Shown: positions 33,789 through 43,193, numbered from the stretch's first letter. The stretch is DNA of 64,000 bases from [Mycobacterium] fortunisiensis (GCF_019050325.1 NZ_VOMB01000027.1:186001-250000); one strand, 5' to 3'. The notes: a model not told the origin generated them from the sequence alone. Numbers and translations: made by a program.

Positions 33789-34700
33789 CTACTTGATGGT
33801 GGCGACCAGTTCGCCCGACATCTGAGCCAACTGCGGAGCCCAGCTACCCCAATCGTGCTGACCTGAGGCAGGCAGATCGAAGTGGCCGTTGCTGCCGCCG
33901 ACGGACCGGTAGTGCTGGTAGAAGGACCGGTTACTGCCCTGCGCCTGATCGCACACGCCGATCATCGCGGGCGGATCGCTACACGTCAGCGTCCCCGGGC
34001 TGTAGACCCACAGCCGGGTGTTGGCATCGGCCAGCAGCTGCACGTGCACGTCGGGGTCGTGCCACTTCCACCGGCCCAACTGTGGGGCTCCCCACATGCC
34101 ATAGCTGTCCACCCCGCCGAACTTCGCCAGGCCGGCGGTGATCGCACCGTTCATCGTGGTGGCCGACGGCGTCAGGAATCCCGAGAGCGAACCGGCGAAA
34201 TGGAACCGGTCGGGGTGGAACGCCGCCAGCGTCAGCGCCGCGGTGCCGCCCTGTGACGCACCGACGATCCCGTGCCCGCCGGGGGCCAGGCCCTTGTTGG
34301 CGGCCAGCCAGTCCGGCAGCTCGGCGGACAAGAAGGTCTCCCACTGCTTGCTGCCGTCCTGCTCCCAGTTGGTGTACAGGCTCCAGGCCCCACCGGCCGG
34401 TGCGGCCACCGAGATACCGCGGCCGGCCAGTGTCGACATCGCATGGCCGGCGTTGACCCAGTTGCTGACATCCGGGGCCGCGTTGAACGCGTCGAGCAGG
34501 AACACCGCGTGCGGACCGCCACCCTGGAAGGCCACCGGGATGTCGCGGCCCATCGCCGCCGAAGGGACCATCAGGTACTCGACACCCTCGGCCCGGGCCG
34601 GGGCGGCCGAAACCGCCGACACCGTCCACATGCCGGCACCGAGGACCGGTGCCAGCAAGGCCAGCAGCATCGCCCGCATCAGATTCAACGCACGCCTCAT
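33789..34700 (-). CDS. fbpD: MPT51/FbpD-like antigen 85-related secreted protein
   Basis: 303 residues, with signal peptide to about residue 36 (ending ARA) and an antigen-85 alpha/beta-hydrolase fold. M. tuberculosis MPT51 is considered inactive as a mycolyltransferase and binds fibronectin. Here the nucleophile elbow reads VGASQGG with Ser149 and the His position reads SGQHDW with His282, whereas from memory M. tuberculosis has Ala and Asn; the catalytic Glu segment (AMIGVCDQ) still lacks Glu. GGAGAGG precedes the ATG at 34700, and this start gives a normal signal peptide; the frame remains open 23 codons further upstream. Confidence 0.9.
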   Translation of the reverse strand: MRRALNLMRAMLLALLAPVLGAGMWTVSAVSAAPARAEGVEYLMVPSAAMGRDIPVAFQGGGPHAVFLLDAFNAAPDVSNWVNAGHAMSTLAGRGISVAAPAGGAWSLYTNWEQDGSKQWETFLSAELPDWLAANKGLAPGGHGIVGASQGGTAALTLAAFHPDRFHFAGSLSGFLTPSATTMNGAITAGLAKFGGVDSYGMWGAPQLGRWKWHDPDVHVQLLADANTRLWVYSPGTLTCSDPPAMIGVCDQAQGSNRSFYQHYRSVGGSNGHFDLPASGQHDWGSWAPQLAQMSGELVATIK

Positions 34701-34845
34701 CGTCACCCTCTCCTGCTGCCTGCAGTCCGTAACCATGTGCCCCACAGATGTGTGTCCCCGCACACGCAACCCGCGTTGTAGTGAATCACATCGACCTCAC
34801 AGCCGGGCCGCGAATGTGTTCCCCGCGCCCGCCCGCAAAACGGCC

Positions 34846-34880
34846 GACGGCGGCGATCCCGTGAGGATCGCCGCCGTCGT
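34846..34880 (-). terminator. fbpA intrinsic terminator
   Basis: A 15-bp perfect stem (34846-34860 with 34866-34880) and a 5-nt loop, 35 bp after the fbpA stop on the minus strand. Reading in that direction a short T-run (CCGTTTTGC) follows, the only hairpin in the window with a clear T-tract. Confidence 0.8.
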
Positions 34881-34915
34881 CCGTGTCTTGCTCAGCGTCG
34901 CTACGCCCGGCCCGC

Positions 34916-35923
34916 TCAGGCGGTCGGGGTGGCGCCCAGAACCCGCTGCAGATCAGGTTTCATGGCCTGAACCTGCTGGCCCCAGTACGCCCAGTTGTGC
35001 GTACCGCTCTGCGGGAAGTTGAACACCGCATTCTTGCCACCGGCCGCGATGTACTTCTCCTGGAAGGTCGAGTTGGTGCGGCACACGAAGCCCTCGAGGA
35101 ACTTCGCGGGCAGGTCGGCGCCGCCCAGTTCACCCGGCTTGCCGTTACCGCAGTACACCCACAGACGGGTGCCGTTGGCGGCGATCTTGGCGACGTTCAC
35201 GGTCGGATCGTTGGCCTTCCAGGCGCTGTTCGGATCCTCGGTCTTGCCCCACATGTCGTCGGCCTTGTAGCCACCGGCGTCACCCATCGAGATGCCGATC
35301 AGCATCGGCCACCAGCCTTCGGACGGGTTCAACGTGCCCGACAGCGAGGACGCGTAGATGAACTGGTCCGGGTGGTTCATGGCCAGGATCAGTGCCGACG
35401 AACCGGCCATCGACAGACCGACGACGGCGCTGCCGGTCGGCTTCACGTCGCGGTTGGCCGCCAGCCAGGAGGGCAGCTCCTGCGTCAGGAAGGTCTCCCA
35501 CTTGTAGGTCTTGCAGCCACCGTCCTTGCTGCCACAGGCCGGCTTGTACCAGTCGGTGTAGAAGCTGGACTGACCGCCGACGGGCATCACGACCGAGATA
35601 CCCGAGTTCAGGAACCACTCGAACGTCGGCAGCTCGATGTCCCACCCGCTGTTGTCCTCACGGGCGCGCATACCGTCGAGCATGTACAGCGCGGGGGCAC
35701 CCGCTCCGCCGCTCTGGAATTCCACCCGGATGTCGCGTCCCATCGCTGCGGACGGAACGTCCAGGTACTCCACCGGCAGGCCGGGGCGAGACCAGGCTCC
35801 AGCGGTCGCCGAGCCGCCCACGACGCCCACCAGGCCAGGCAGCACGGCCGCAGCAGCGGCCGCAACCGTCAGCCGGCGCGACAGACCTGCCGCTGCGCCG
35901 CGCATCTTCCCAACGAACTTCAT
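34916..35923 (-). CDS. fbpA: antigen 85 mycolyltransferase FbpA
   Basis: 335 residues, signal peptide about 1-43, mature chain beginning near WSRPGLPVEYL. Catalytic triad visible: Ser171 in VGLSMAGS, Glu277 in AKFLEGF, His309 in SGTHNWAYW. Secreted enzyme that transfers mycolate between trehalose monomycolates to make trehalose dimycolate and onto arabinogalactan ends. An extra cysteine pair (PACGSKDGGC, about 130-137) sits in a loop. ATG at 35923 preceded by GGGAGC. Immediately upstream is a decayed third mycolyltransferase gene. Confidence 0.96.
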   Translation of the reverse strand: MKFVGKMRGAAAGLSRRLTVAAAAAAVLPGLVGVVGGSATAGAWSRPGLPVEYLDVPSAAMGRDIRVEFQSGGAGAPALYMLDGMRAREDNSGWDIELPTFEWFLNSGISVVMPVGGQSSFYTDWYKPACGSKDGGCKTYKWETFLTQELPSWLAANRDVKPTGSAVVGLSMAGSSALILAMNHPDQFIYASSLSGTLNPSEGWWPMLIGISMGDAGGYKADDMWGKTEDPNSAWKANDPTVNVAKIAANGTRLWVYCGNGKPGELGGADLPAKFLEGFVCRTNSTFQEKYIAAGGKNAVFNFPQSGTHNWAYWGQQVQAMKPDLQRVLGATPTA

Positions 35924-35986
35924 ACCGCTCCCTATCTGAATCTCATCTTCGTATTCCGCACATCGATACACACCGACGTAAGCGGC

Positions 35987-36177
35987 TCACGTGCCCATGT
36001 AGTGAACCACACGAACGCGCGATGCTTCTCTGCAGCAGTTGTCGCCCCCGGCCGCCGCCGCACCGTTGACGGTGGCGTCCAGGTCTGGTTTCAGGGCCGT
36101 CAGCTGCGCCCTGTGATACCGCCGGGCGCGGTTGCCCGCCGGTGCGGAACGCACGCTGTCCGCACCGGCGCCCGCGC
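35987..36177 (-). pseudogene. decayed C-terminus of a third antigen-85 mycolyltransferase
   Basis: On the minus strand, 36175-36062 translates to AGAGADSVRSAPAGN followed by RARRYHRAQLTALKPDLDA and TVNG, running on to a stop at 35987. It lines up with the end of antigen 85 proteins (NGVFNFP-GTHxWxYWGAQLxAMKPDL): Tyr, AQL, ALKPDL and TVNG are kept, while the catalytic His and two Trp codons have become Arg, Arg and His by small changes. The rest of the gene is not recognisable. This is a fragment of an fbp paralogue next to fbpA. The open frame continues upstream to 36409, but I see no family similarity there. Confidence 0.55.
36137..36170 (-). terminator. hairpin downstream of aftB
   Basis: 12-bp perfect stem (36137-36148 with 36159-36170), 10-nt loop, about 240 bp after the aftB stop in the minus direction and inside the mycolyltransferase remnant. 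It may now serve as the terminator of the glf-aftB transcript. Confidence 0.4.
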
Positions 36178-36412
36178 TACTGCGGGCACCCTGAAAGCCC
36201 TTGCCGCTCTTGATCACCGACGACAAGCCGGATTTGCCGGCAGCCGGATGTGGCGGGAACTCCCAGGTGCGGAAGAGCTCCCTGTCAGGGGTCAGCATCG
36301 GTTTTCTCGACCGTCCGTTCAAGATCTGTGCACAGGCTCGTCTGTGTATCGGTGCGGGCGCACCGGGCGTTACCAAATACACAAAATCCACGGCCGGCGG
36401 CCGGCACAACCG

Positions 36413-38455
36413 TCAGGGTCCGGTGGCCGGCATCCCGGTGTACGGCGGGTGCTCAGGCTCAGGAACCGGCAGGCCACAGCGCTTCAGTTCATACAGCGGC
36501 ACCCGGTCGATCCGGTACTTGGTGAACTCATAGGAGTGCATCAGGTTGGACAGGAACCGGCGCGGGCTCATCTCGCCGCGCACCGAGTTCAGCATGGCCT
36601 CGGTCGCCGGGCACTCCAGCGCGGCCTGGGCCTGCTTGACCCATTCCTCGTCCAGATAGCGCGGGATCCACTCCTTGGTCTTGAGGAACGGCCCCTCGGC
36701 CACCGCCCAATCCGGGAACAGGTTCTTGTCGTGGCCGATGCGCCCGTCGGTGAGCCGCTGGGTATGTGTGGCCAGCGGATTGGTCAGGCCGATCTGGTCG
36801 ATCACCCGCACGTCGAGTCCGACGTTCATGCCCAGCATCCCCATGTTGGTGAAGAACACGGTGTGCGGGGTCTGCAGCGCGCGGCGCTGGGCCGGGGTGA
36901 GATCCGGGGGCGGCGGATAGGCGGGGACGACGTCCCACTGGTCGTAATTGCCCGACGGCAACAGCAGCGCGCCGTCGGGGGTGTTGTTGATCGCGGTGAG
37001 CACCGCGCGCATGCGCGGATAGTCCAGATAGTCCGCGGCGGTCAGGGGGTGGGCATGGCCGGTGGCCTGCGAGTAGAACCGGCGCTCGTCGACGATGCCG
37101 GTGTAGGTGACGCGGGTGCCGTCGGCACCCAGACCTTCCGAGTTGGCGGCCCAGATCGACCAACCCATCACCGCGGCCCACAGCACGCTGGTGGCCGCGG
37201 CCAGCAGGTAGCCCGTCTCCCGGGTGAACTTCGTGCCGTCCGGCAGCACCACCGGGATCACCGCGACCGGGGTCAGCAGGCAGAACATCGGGGTCAGCAG
37301 CACCCGGCCGTGCATGAAGTCACCGCCCTGGCGCACCCAGTAGATGCCCTGCAGCAAGCCACTGAGGAGCATGAAAAGCACGACTGCAGCCGGACTTTGC
37401 ACAGTGCGGGCCAACCAGCCGTAGCCGCGCGGCACCTGATGGCGCACCCACCACGGCCGGGTTCTGGTGATCAGCAGGACCGCGCCGAGCGCCGCGAGCA
37501 GCATCACCGGCACCCACAGCAGGTAGGGCTGGTTGAAATTGCTCAGATAGGTGAAGCCCTGCGACCACTTGGATCCCGAGGCGTCCTTGGCCACCGCGGT
37601 GCCGGGGACGATCAGCCCGTAGTACCCCATCCGGAAGATCTGGTAGGCGACCGGGAGCAGACCACCGGCGACCACGATCAACACACGCCGCCGCCACCCC
37701 CGCGCCGCAATCAGCATCATGATCAGGGCACCGCCGCCGATCAGCGCCAACTCGGGGCGGACCAGCACGCTCAGCCCGGCCACCGTGGCCAGTGCGCCCT
37801 CGAAGTACTTGCTGGACACCGGGTTCGGCGCAGCGGGAACCCCGCGCCGCGCGGCTGCCGGCGCCGCCCGCAGCGCCTGCGACCAGCACACCATCATCCA
37901 CCACAGCAGGCCCAGATAGCCCAGCACCAAACCGTTTTCGAGTCCCGAGGTGGCGAAGTCACGGGCCGGCGGCACGGCGATGTAGACCAGGGCGCCGGCG
38001 GGCAACAGCAGCGCTCTGCGTCCCTGCAGGCTCGGGGCGTAGAGCCGCCCGGTGCCGAGCATCATCAGGACGACGCCGAGCACGCTGAGCGTCAGCGCGA
38101 GCGCCAGGGCCACGTACTCCATCCGGACCGGGCCGCCGAGCCAGGCACCCAACGTCACCAGATAGGTCCACACGGTGGAGGTGTTGGCCTCCACCCGCTC
38201 ACCCGCGTTGAAGACAGGACCGTTGCCGGCCAACAGGTTTCGCACCGTCCGCAGCACGATCAAGCCGTCGTCGGCGATCCAGCGACGCTGCCAGGCGCCC
38301 CAGCCGAACAGCCCGGCCACCAGAATCACGCTCAACCACAGGCTGATCCGCACCGAGGCGTGATACGGAAAGACCGGCCAGCGCGCCAACCGATCGCTGA
38401 CGCCACCGGCCAGACGGCGCAACGTCAACCCGTCAGCTGAAGTAGATGGCCGCAC
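36413..38455 (-). CDS. aftB: terminal beta-(1->2)-arabinofuranosyltransferase AftB
   Basis: 680 residues from the GTG at 38455, GT-C family with about ten membrane helices and a periplasmic C-terminal domain. The WIADDGLIVLRTVRNLLAG segment after the first helix carries the catalytic Asp pair. It caps arabinan with the terminal beta-1,2 arabinose that receives mycolates. The M. tuberculosis protein starts nearer VRISLWLS; a GTG at 38353 would give that form. The longer form overlaps ubiA by 23 bp and adds a basic cytosolic tail; I could not decide. Confidence 0.93.
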   Translation of the reverse strand: MRPSTSADGLTLRRLAGGVSDRLARWPVFPYHASVRISLWLSVILVAGLFGWGAWQRRWIADDGLIVLRTVRNLLAGNGPVFNAGERVEANTSTVWTYLVTLGAWLGGPVRMEYVALALALTLSVLGVVLMMLGTGRLYAPSLQGRRALLLPAGALVYIAVPPARDFATSGLENGLVLGYLGLLWWMMVCWSQALRAAPAAARRGVPAAPNPVSSKYFEGALATVAGLSVLVRPELALIGGGALIMMLIAARGWRRRVLIVVAGGLLPVAYQIFRMGYYGLIVPGTAVAKDASGSKWSQGFTYLSNFNQPYLLWVPVMLLAALGAVLLITRTRPWWVRHQVPRGYGWLARTVQSPAAVVLFMLLSGLLQGIYWVRQGGDFMHGRVLLTPMFCLLTPVAVIPVVLPDGTKFTRETGYLLAAATSVLWAAVMGWSIWAANSEGLGADGTRVTYTGIVDERRFYSQATGHAHPLTAADYLDYPRMRAVLTAINNTPDGALLLPSGNYDQWDVVPAYPPPPDLTPAQRRALQTPHTVFFTNMGMLGMNVGLDVRVIDQIGLTNPLATHTQRLTDGRIGHDKNLFPDWAVAEGPFLKTKEWIPRYLDEEWVKQAQAALECPATEAMLNSVRGEMSPRRFLSNLMHSYEFTKYRIDRVPLYELKRCGLPVPEPEHPPYTGMPATGP

Positions 38456-39374
38456 CGATGGTTCCGATCCACGCCAGGAACAGGATCTGCAGCACGCGGT
38501 CTTTCAGCGCGATCTCCTCGGGCTCACCGGCAATGCCACCGTCGATGTCCACCGCGTAGCGGAGGATGGCGATGGTGAACGGAATCATCGTGACGGCGTA
38601 CCACGAGGCATCCTGGGCATTCAGCCCCATCATGTCGTTGGCACGGTCCCGGTCGAACGCCCACAGGCCGTAGCAGAGCACCATCGCGGTGGCCGACAGC
38701 GTCCACACGAAACGCAGATAGCTGCTGGTGTAGCTCTCCAGCGACTTGCGGATCTTGGCTCCGGTGCGCTCGGCCAATTGCAGCTCGGCGAACCGCTTTC
38801 CGGCCGCCATGAACAGCGAGCCGAACGCCATCACCAGCAGGAACCATTGGGACAGTGGGATATCGGCGGCCACACCACCGGCGATCGCGCGGATCAGGAA
38901 CCCTGAGGACACGATGCAGATGTCGAGCACCGCCTGGTGTTTGAGACCGAAGCAGTACGCCAATTGGATGGCGATGTAGACGGCCATCACGAAAGCCAGG
39001 TTCGGGGTGAGCAGCCACGAGATTCCCAGCGAGGCCAACCCGAGCACGATGGCCAACACGTAAGCCAACGACTCAGGCACCACGCCCGCGGCGATGGGCC
39101 GGAACCGTTTCGTCGGGTGCGCCCGGTCGGCCTCGACATCGCGGGCGTCGTTGATCAGGTAGATCGATGACGCGGCCAGGCAGAAGGCCACGAACGCGAT
39201 CGACACCTTGAAGGCGAGGTCCCCGATGTCGTACTCGATGCCGCTGCCGACAGCGGCCAGCGGAGCCGCCAGCACCAGCAGGTTCTTGATCCACTGGCGC
39301 GGACGGACCGCCTTGACCAGGCCGACGGCCAGATTTTTCGGCGGGCCGGCCTCCGGCTGCGCTTCCTCACTCAT
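38433..39374 (-). CDS. ubiA: decaprenyl-phosphate 5-phosphoribosyltransferase (UbiA/DppS)
   Basis: 313 residues, UbiA prenyltransferase superfamily with about nine helices and the Asp-rich motif NDARDVEADRAHPTKR for Mg and PRPP. It transfers phosphoribose from PRPP to decaprenyl phosphate, the first committed step to decaprenyl-phosphoryl-arabinose. The ATG at 39374 overlaps the end of the PAP2 gene by 8 bp. The frame is open upstream inside the PAP2 gene but without similarity. Mutations in ubiA modulate ethambutol resistance in M. tuberculosis. Confidence 0.96.
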   Translation of the reverse strand: MSEEAQPEAGPPKNLAVGLVKAVRPRQWIKNLLVLAAPLAAVGSGIEYDIGDLAFKVSIAFVAFCLAASSIYLINDARDVEADRAHPTKRFRPIAAGVVPESLAYVLAIVLGLASLGISWLLTPNLAFVMAVYIAIQLAYCFGLKHQAVLDICIVSSGFLIRAIAGGVAADIPLSQWFLLVMAFGSLFMAAGKRFAELQLAERTGAKIRKSLESYTSSYLRFVWTLSATAMVLCYGLWAFDRDRANDMMGLNAQDASWYAVTMIPFTIAILRYAVDIDGGIAGEPEEIALKDRVLQILFLAWIGTIGAAIYFS

Positions 39375-39903
39375 TGGCCACCGTCTCCTTCGGCCCGACA
39401 CCGGCAGTTTTTCCGACGACAGAACCCACCAGCGTCCCGACGGCCACGCCGGTGAGCACGTCGGTGGGATAGTGCACGCCCAGCACCAGACGCGACAGTG
39501 CCATCGGCACCACGAGCACCGACCGCAGCGGCAGGCCGGTGGTGCGGGCCAGCAGTACCGCGGCCGCGGCGGTCGAGGTGGCATGCGCCGACGGGAAACT
39601 CAGCCGGCTCGGCGTGCCGACGTTCACGGCGATGTCCGGGTGGTGCGGGCGCTCACGGCGCACCACCCGCTTGATCAGTACGGCGGCCGCGTGGGCGGCA
39701 AAGGCGCCGACGCCCACCGCGATCCACGACCGGCGCTTGGCCGGCTGGGCCAGCGCACCTGCGGCCCCCACCGCGAGCCACCCCAGACTGTGTTCGCCGA
39801 AGTGCGACAGCGCACGCGCACCGGCCAGTACCCCGGGCCGGGTGGCCAGGGCAGACTGCACGGCAACCAACACGGCGTCTTCGCCGCGCGGGGCATCGGT
39901 CAT
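39367..39903 (-). CDS. PAP2-family membrane phosphatase (Rv3807c orthologue), probable DPPR phosphatase
   Basis: 178 residues with the three PAP2 motifs: KRVVRRERP, SFPSAHAT and SRLVLGVHYPTD. It is placed between ubiA and glfT2 and is the likely enzyme that removes the 5-phosphate from decaprenyl-phosphoryl-5-phosphoribose before DprE1 acts; in M. tuberculosis the gene is not strictly essential, so another phosphatase may share the task. The start is 1 bp from the glfT2 stop. Confidence 0.88.
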   Translation of the reverse strand: MTDAPRGEDAVLVAVQSALATRPGVLAGARALSHFGEHSLGWLAVGAAGALAQPAKRRSWIAVGVGAFAAHAAAVLIKRVVRRERPHHPDIAVNVGTPSRLSFPSAHATSTAAAAVLLARTTGLPLRSVLVVPMALSRLVLGVHYPTDVLTGVAVGTLVGSVVGKTAGVGPKETVANE

Positions 39904-39904
39904 C

Positions 39905-41842
39905 TCAGTTGTTCTCCGCCGACTCGGTCAGCAACACCGTCTCCCACTTCTGGGTGCTGGTCAGCACCGGCAGCGCCTCACGATAGACCTTGCGCATCCG
40001 GTCGAACTGACGGACCACACGCAACTGCTGGCGCAGCGAGGCGCGCAGCAGTGCGAACATCTTGGCCCGGTCGCGCTGCCGGAACACCACACCGCGGCCG
40101 TCGGCGGTGGTGACGGTGACCCCGTCGACCCGGCACAGCGAGAACCAGCGGGCGTCCTGGGTGGCCACATTGATCTGGGGCCGGACATGGGTTTCGGGAT
40201 CGTGCCGGCGCAGTTGGTGCACGGCACCGCGGGCGAGGTTCAGGATGATCGCCGGCTTGGACACCGGGACCCCGATCTTCCTGCGCTTGAGGTCCGAGGC
40301 AGGCGGCAGCGCGGTGGCGCCGGGCAGCACCACGGCGTCGGGGAACTGCTGGCGCATCGCGCGGATGTCGGGCAGCGCCGACTCGAGGATCGAGAAGATG
40401 TGCTCCGGTCCGGCCAGGAAGTCCTCCATGGCCCGATTCTGGATGGCGACCGTCGAATACTCAAGGCACAGAAGGTGTTTCAACGTGGCCTTGAGGTGGC
40501 TGGCAAGCAGCCCGCGGACGTCGCCGTCCCAGTGGATCGCGGAGATCACCAACCGGTTGCGCAGGTGGAAGTAGGCCTGCCAGTCGATCGCGTCGTCCTT
40601 GTCACTCCAGGCCATGTGCCAGATCGCCGCACCCGGCAGGGTGACCGTGCGGTAGCCGTGTTCGGCAGCGCGCAGCCCGTACTCCACGTCGTCCCACTTG
40701 ATGAACAGCGGCAGCGGTTGCCCGAGCTCCTCGGCCACCTGGCGCGGGATCATGCACATCCACCAGCCGTTGAAGTCGACGTCGATGCGGCGGTGCAGCA
40801 GCTTGCTGCGGTCGGACTCGGTGTCGTCGAGCGCATGCTTGGAGAAGTCGTGGTCGTATTCGGCATTGGGCGCGGCCGACCACATGAAGTTCGACCGGTC
40901 CACCATCTCGCCCATGATGTGCAGGTGCGACGGCTCCTGCAGGTTGAGCATCTGCCCGCCCACCAGCATCGGCTCCTTGGCGAACCGGTTCATGGCCAGG
41001 GCCCGCAGGATCGAATCGGGTTCGATGCGGATATCGTCGTCCATGAACAGGATCTGCTCACAGTCGGTGTTCTTCAGCGCCTCGTACATCACGCGGCTGT
41101 AGCCGCCGGACCCACCGAGGTTGGGCTGGTTGTGAATGGACAGGCGCGAGCCCAGACTGGCCGCGGCCGCCTCGAAACCGGGATGGTCCTTGGCCTTGCT
41201 GGTGCCCTGGTCGGACACGATGACCGCGCTGATCACCTCGTCCACCAACGGATCCGAGGTCAGCGCGGCCAGCGCGTTGACGCAGTCCGCCGGCCGGTTG
41301 AAGGTCGGGATGCCGACGGCGATGTTGGCCCGGCCCGGGGCGGGCGTCGGGGCGTACCAGCCGGCGCTGTGCACCCGCACCGCGGTGTCGCTGGTGATGT
41401 CGAACCAGATCCAGCCGCCGTCTTCGAAGGGGGCCAGGTCGATCTCGAATTCGACGCTCGCCGGTTCGGCGGAGTCACCGCTGGACACCGGCGCGCCACC
41501 GACGGTGATCCGGGCGCCGGTGGCCTTGGAGCGGTACACGTCGACGCGGGCGGTGCCGGTCAGTTCGACGCGCAGCACCACTGACTTCAGCGTCGACCAG
41601 CGCCGCCAGTAACTGGCCGGGAAGGCGTTGAAGTACGTGGCGAAGGAGATTCCCGATTCGGTGCCGATCTCCAGCGTGGTGCGGGTCGGCGCATGGGCCC
41701 GGCGGGCGTTGGTCGGGTCTTCGACGAGATAGAGCTTACGGACGTCCAGCGGCTCGCCCGGTCGCGGCAGGATGACGCGGGCCAGCAGACTGACGGCCCG
41801 CGATTCACCGGCGTCGAGCGCGCCGGATGGGATGTCACTCAT
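39905..41842 (-). CDS. glfT2: bifunctional UDP-galactofuranosyltransferase GlfT2
   Basis: 645 residues. N-terminal beta-barrel domain about 1-165, GT-A domain with the metal-binding Asp cluster in LFMDDDIRIEPD (Asp268-270) and the catalytic Asp pair in FIKWDDVEYGLRA, His in AIWHMAW, then a helical C-terminal domain. It builds the galactan chain of alternating beta-1,5 and beta-1,6 galactofuranose on the cytoplasmic lipid carrier. Start ATG overlaps the glf stop by 4 bp, so substrate synthesis and use are coupled. Confidence 0.96.
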   Translation of the reverse strand: MSDIPSGALDAGESRAVSLLARVILPRPGEPLDVRKLYLVEDPTNARRAHAPTRTTLEIGTESGISFATYFNAFPASYWRRWSTLKSVVLRVELTGTARVDVYRSKATGARITVGGAPVSSGDSAEPASVEFEIDLAPFEDGGWIWFDITSDTAVRVHSAGWYAPTPAPGRANIAVGIPTFNRPADCVNALAALTSDPLVDEVISAVIVSDQGTSKAKDHPGFEAAAASLGSRLSIHNQPNLGGSGGYSRVMYEALKNTDCEQILFMDDDIRIEPDSILRALAMNRFAKEPMLVGGQMLNLQEPSHLHIMGEMVDRSNFMWSAAPNAEYDHDFSKHALDDTESDRSKLLHRRIDVDFNGWWMCMIPRQVAEELGQPLPLFIKWDDVEYGLRAAEHGYRTVTLPGAAIWHMAWSDKDDAIDWQAYFHLRNRLVISAIHWDGDVRGLLASHLKATLKHLLCLEYSTVAIQNRAMEDFLAGPEHIFSILESALPDIRAMRQQFPDAVVLPGATALPPASDLKRRKIGVPVSKPAIILNLARGAVHQLRRHDPETHVRPQINVATQDARWFSLCRVDGVTVTTADGRGVVFRQRDRAKMFALLRASLRQQLRVVRQFDRMRKVYREALPVLTSTQKWETVLLTESAENN

Positions 41843-43083
41843 GCTTTGCTGCTTTCGTTCTCGGGTTCGGTGACCAGCGGCGCACCGTCAGTCAGGTGCG
41901 GTGCCAGGGTGTTGTCGTACATGTTCAGCGCACTGGCGATCGCCATGTGCATGTCCAGGTACTGGTAGGTGCCCAGCCGGCCCCCGAAAAGTACCTTCGC
42001 CGAGGCGGTTTCGGCCTTGGCGCGGGCCCGGTAGGTGGCCAGCAGGGCGCGGTCGGATTCGGTGTTGATCGGGTAGTACGGCTCGTCGTCGTCACCGGCG
42101 AACCGGGAGAACTCCCGCATGATCACCGTCTTGTCGGCCGGGTAGTCCCGCTCGGGGTGGAAATGCCGGAACTCGTGGATCCGGGTGTAGTCCACGTCGG
42201 CGTCGTTGTAGTTCATCACCGGGGTGCCCTGAAAGTCACCGGTATCGAGCACTTCCAGATCGAAATCCAGTGTGCGCCAGCCCAACCGACCCTCGGAATA
42301 GTCGAAGTAGCGGTCCAGCGGCCCGGTGTAGACCACCGGGGCATCGGGGGACTGCGCCCTGAGCTCGTCCCGGACGTCGAACCAGTCGGTGTCCAACCGG
42401 ACCTCGATGCGATCGTCGGCGGCCATGTTCTCCAGCCAGGCGGTGTACCCGTCGACCGGCAGGCCCTCGTACGTGTCGTTGAAGTAGCGGTTGTCGAAGG
42501 TGTAGCGCACCGGCAGTCGGGTGATGTTGGCCGCGGGCAGCTCTTTCGGATCCGTCTGCCACTGTTTGGCGGTGTAGTGCTTCATGAACGCCTCGTACAG
42601 TGGCCGGCCGATCAGTGAGATCGCCTTCTCTTCGAAGTTGGCCGCCTCGTGCCCGGCAATCTCTGAAGCCTGTTCCTTGATCAGGGCCCGGGCCTCGTCA
42701 GGGGTGAAGTAGCGGCCGAAGAACTGCGAGACCAGGCCCAGCCCCATCGGGAACTGATAGGCCTGGCCGTTGTGCATCGCGAAGACCCGGTGCTGGTAGC
42801 CGGTGAAGTCGGTGAACTGCCGCACGTAGTCCCACACCCGCCGGTTAGAGGTGTGGAACAGGTGGGCACCGTACTTGTGCACCTCGATACCGGTCTGCGG
42901 TTCAGCCTCGGAGTAGGCGTTGCCGCCGATGTGTGAGCGGCGCTCGATGACAAGGACACGTTTGTCCAGTTGCGTCGCGACGCGTTCGGCGATCGTCAGA
43001 CCGAAAAATCCGGAGCCGACGACAATCAAGTCGAAATGGCCGCTGGACTGCTCTGTAGCGACCCGGGGAGATAAGGACGTCAT
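41839..43083 (-). CDS. glf: UDP-galactopyranose mutase
   Basis: 414 residues, flavoenzyme that converts UDP-galactopyranose to UDP-galactofuranose. Dinucleotide motif VVGSGFFGLTIAERVA near the start, HIGGNAYSE, and the substrate-binding arginines and tyrosines in LDRYFDYSEGRLGWRT and INTESDRALLATYRARA. The ATG at 43083 gives about 15 more residues than M. tuberculosis Glf before FDLIVVGSG. First gene of the minus-strand run glf-glfT2-PAP2-ubiA-aftB; divergent from erp. Confidence 0.96.
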   Translation of the reverse strand: MTSLSPRVATEQSSGHFDLIVVGSGFFGLTIAERVATQLDKRVLVIERRSHIGGNAYSEAEPQTGIEVHKYGAHLFHTSNRRVWDYVRQFTDFTGYQHRVFAMHNGQAYQFPMGLGLVSQFFGRYFTPDEARALIKEQASEIAGHEAANFEEKAISLIGRPLYEAFMKHYTAKQWQTDPKELPAANITRLPVRYTFDNRYFNDTYEGLPVDGYTAWLENMAADDRIEVRLDTDWFDVRDELRAQSPDAPVVYTGPLDRYFDYSEGRLGWRTLDFDLEVLDTGDFQGTPVMNYNDADVDYTRIHEFRHFHPERDYPADKTVIMREFSRFAGDDDEPYYPINTESDRALLATYRARAKAETASAKVLFGGRLGTYQYLDMHMAIASALNMYDNTLAPHLTDGAPLVTEPENESSKA

Positions 43084-43193
43084 CGGCAGCCAGGGTATCC
43101 GACCGCGCCGCCGTGCCCCGAATTCGACAAAGGGCCCAGGTCGCAATTCGCTCACGATTCAATATCGTCACTCTAGACCCACTAGTCACAGCC

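Noticed and set aside
34883..38440. 1185-codon plus-strand frame across fbpA and aftB
   Set aside because: It runs antisense to two unrelated genes and the pseudogene; a codon-bias artefact.
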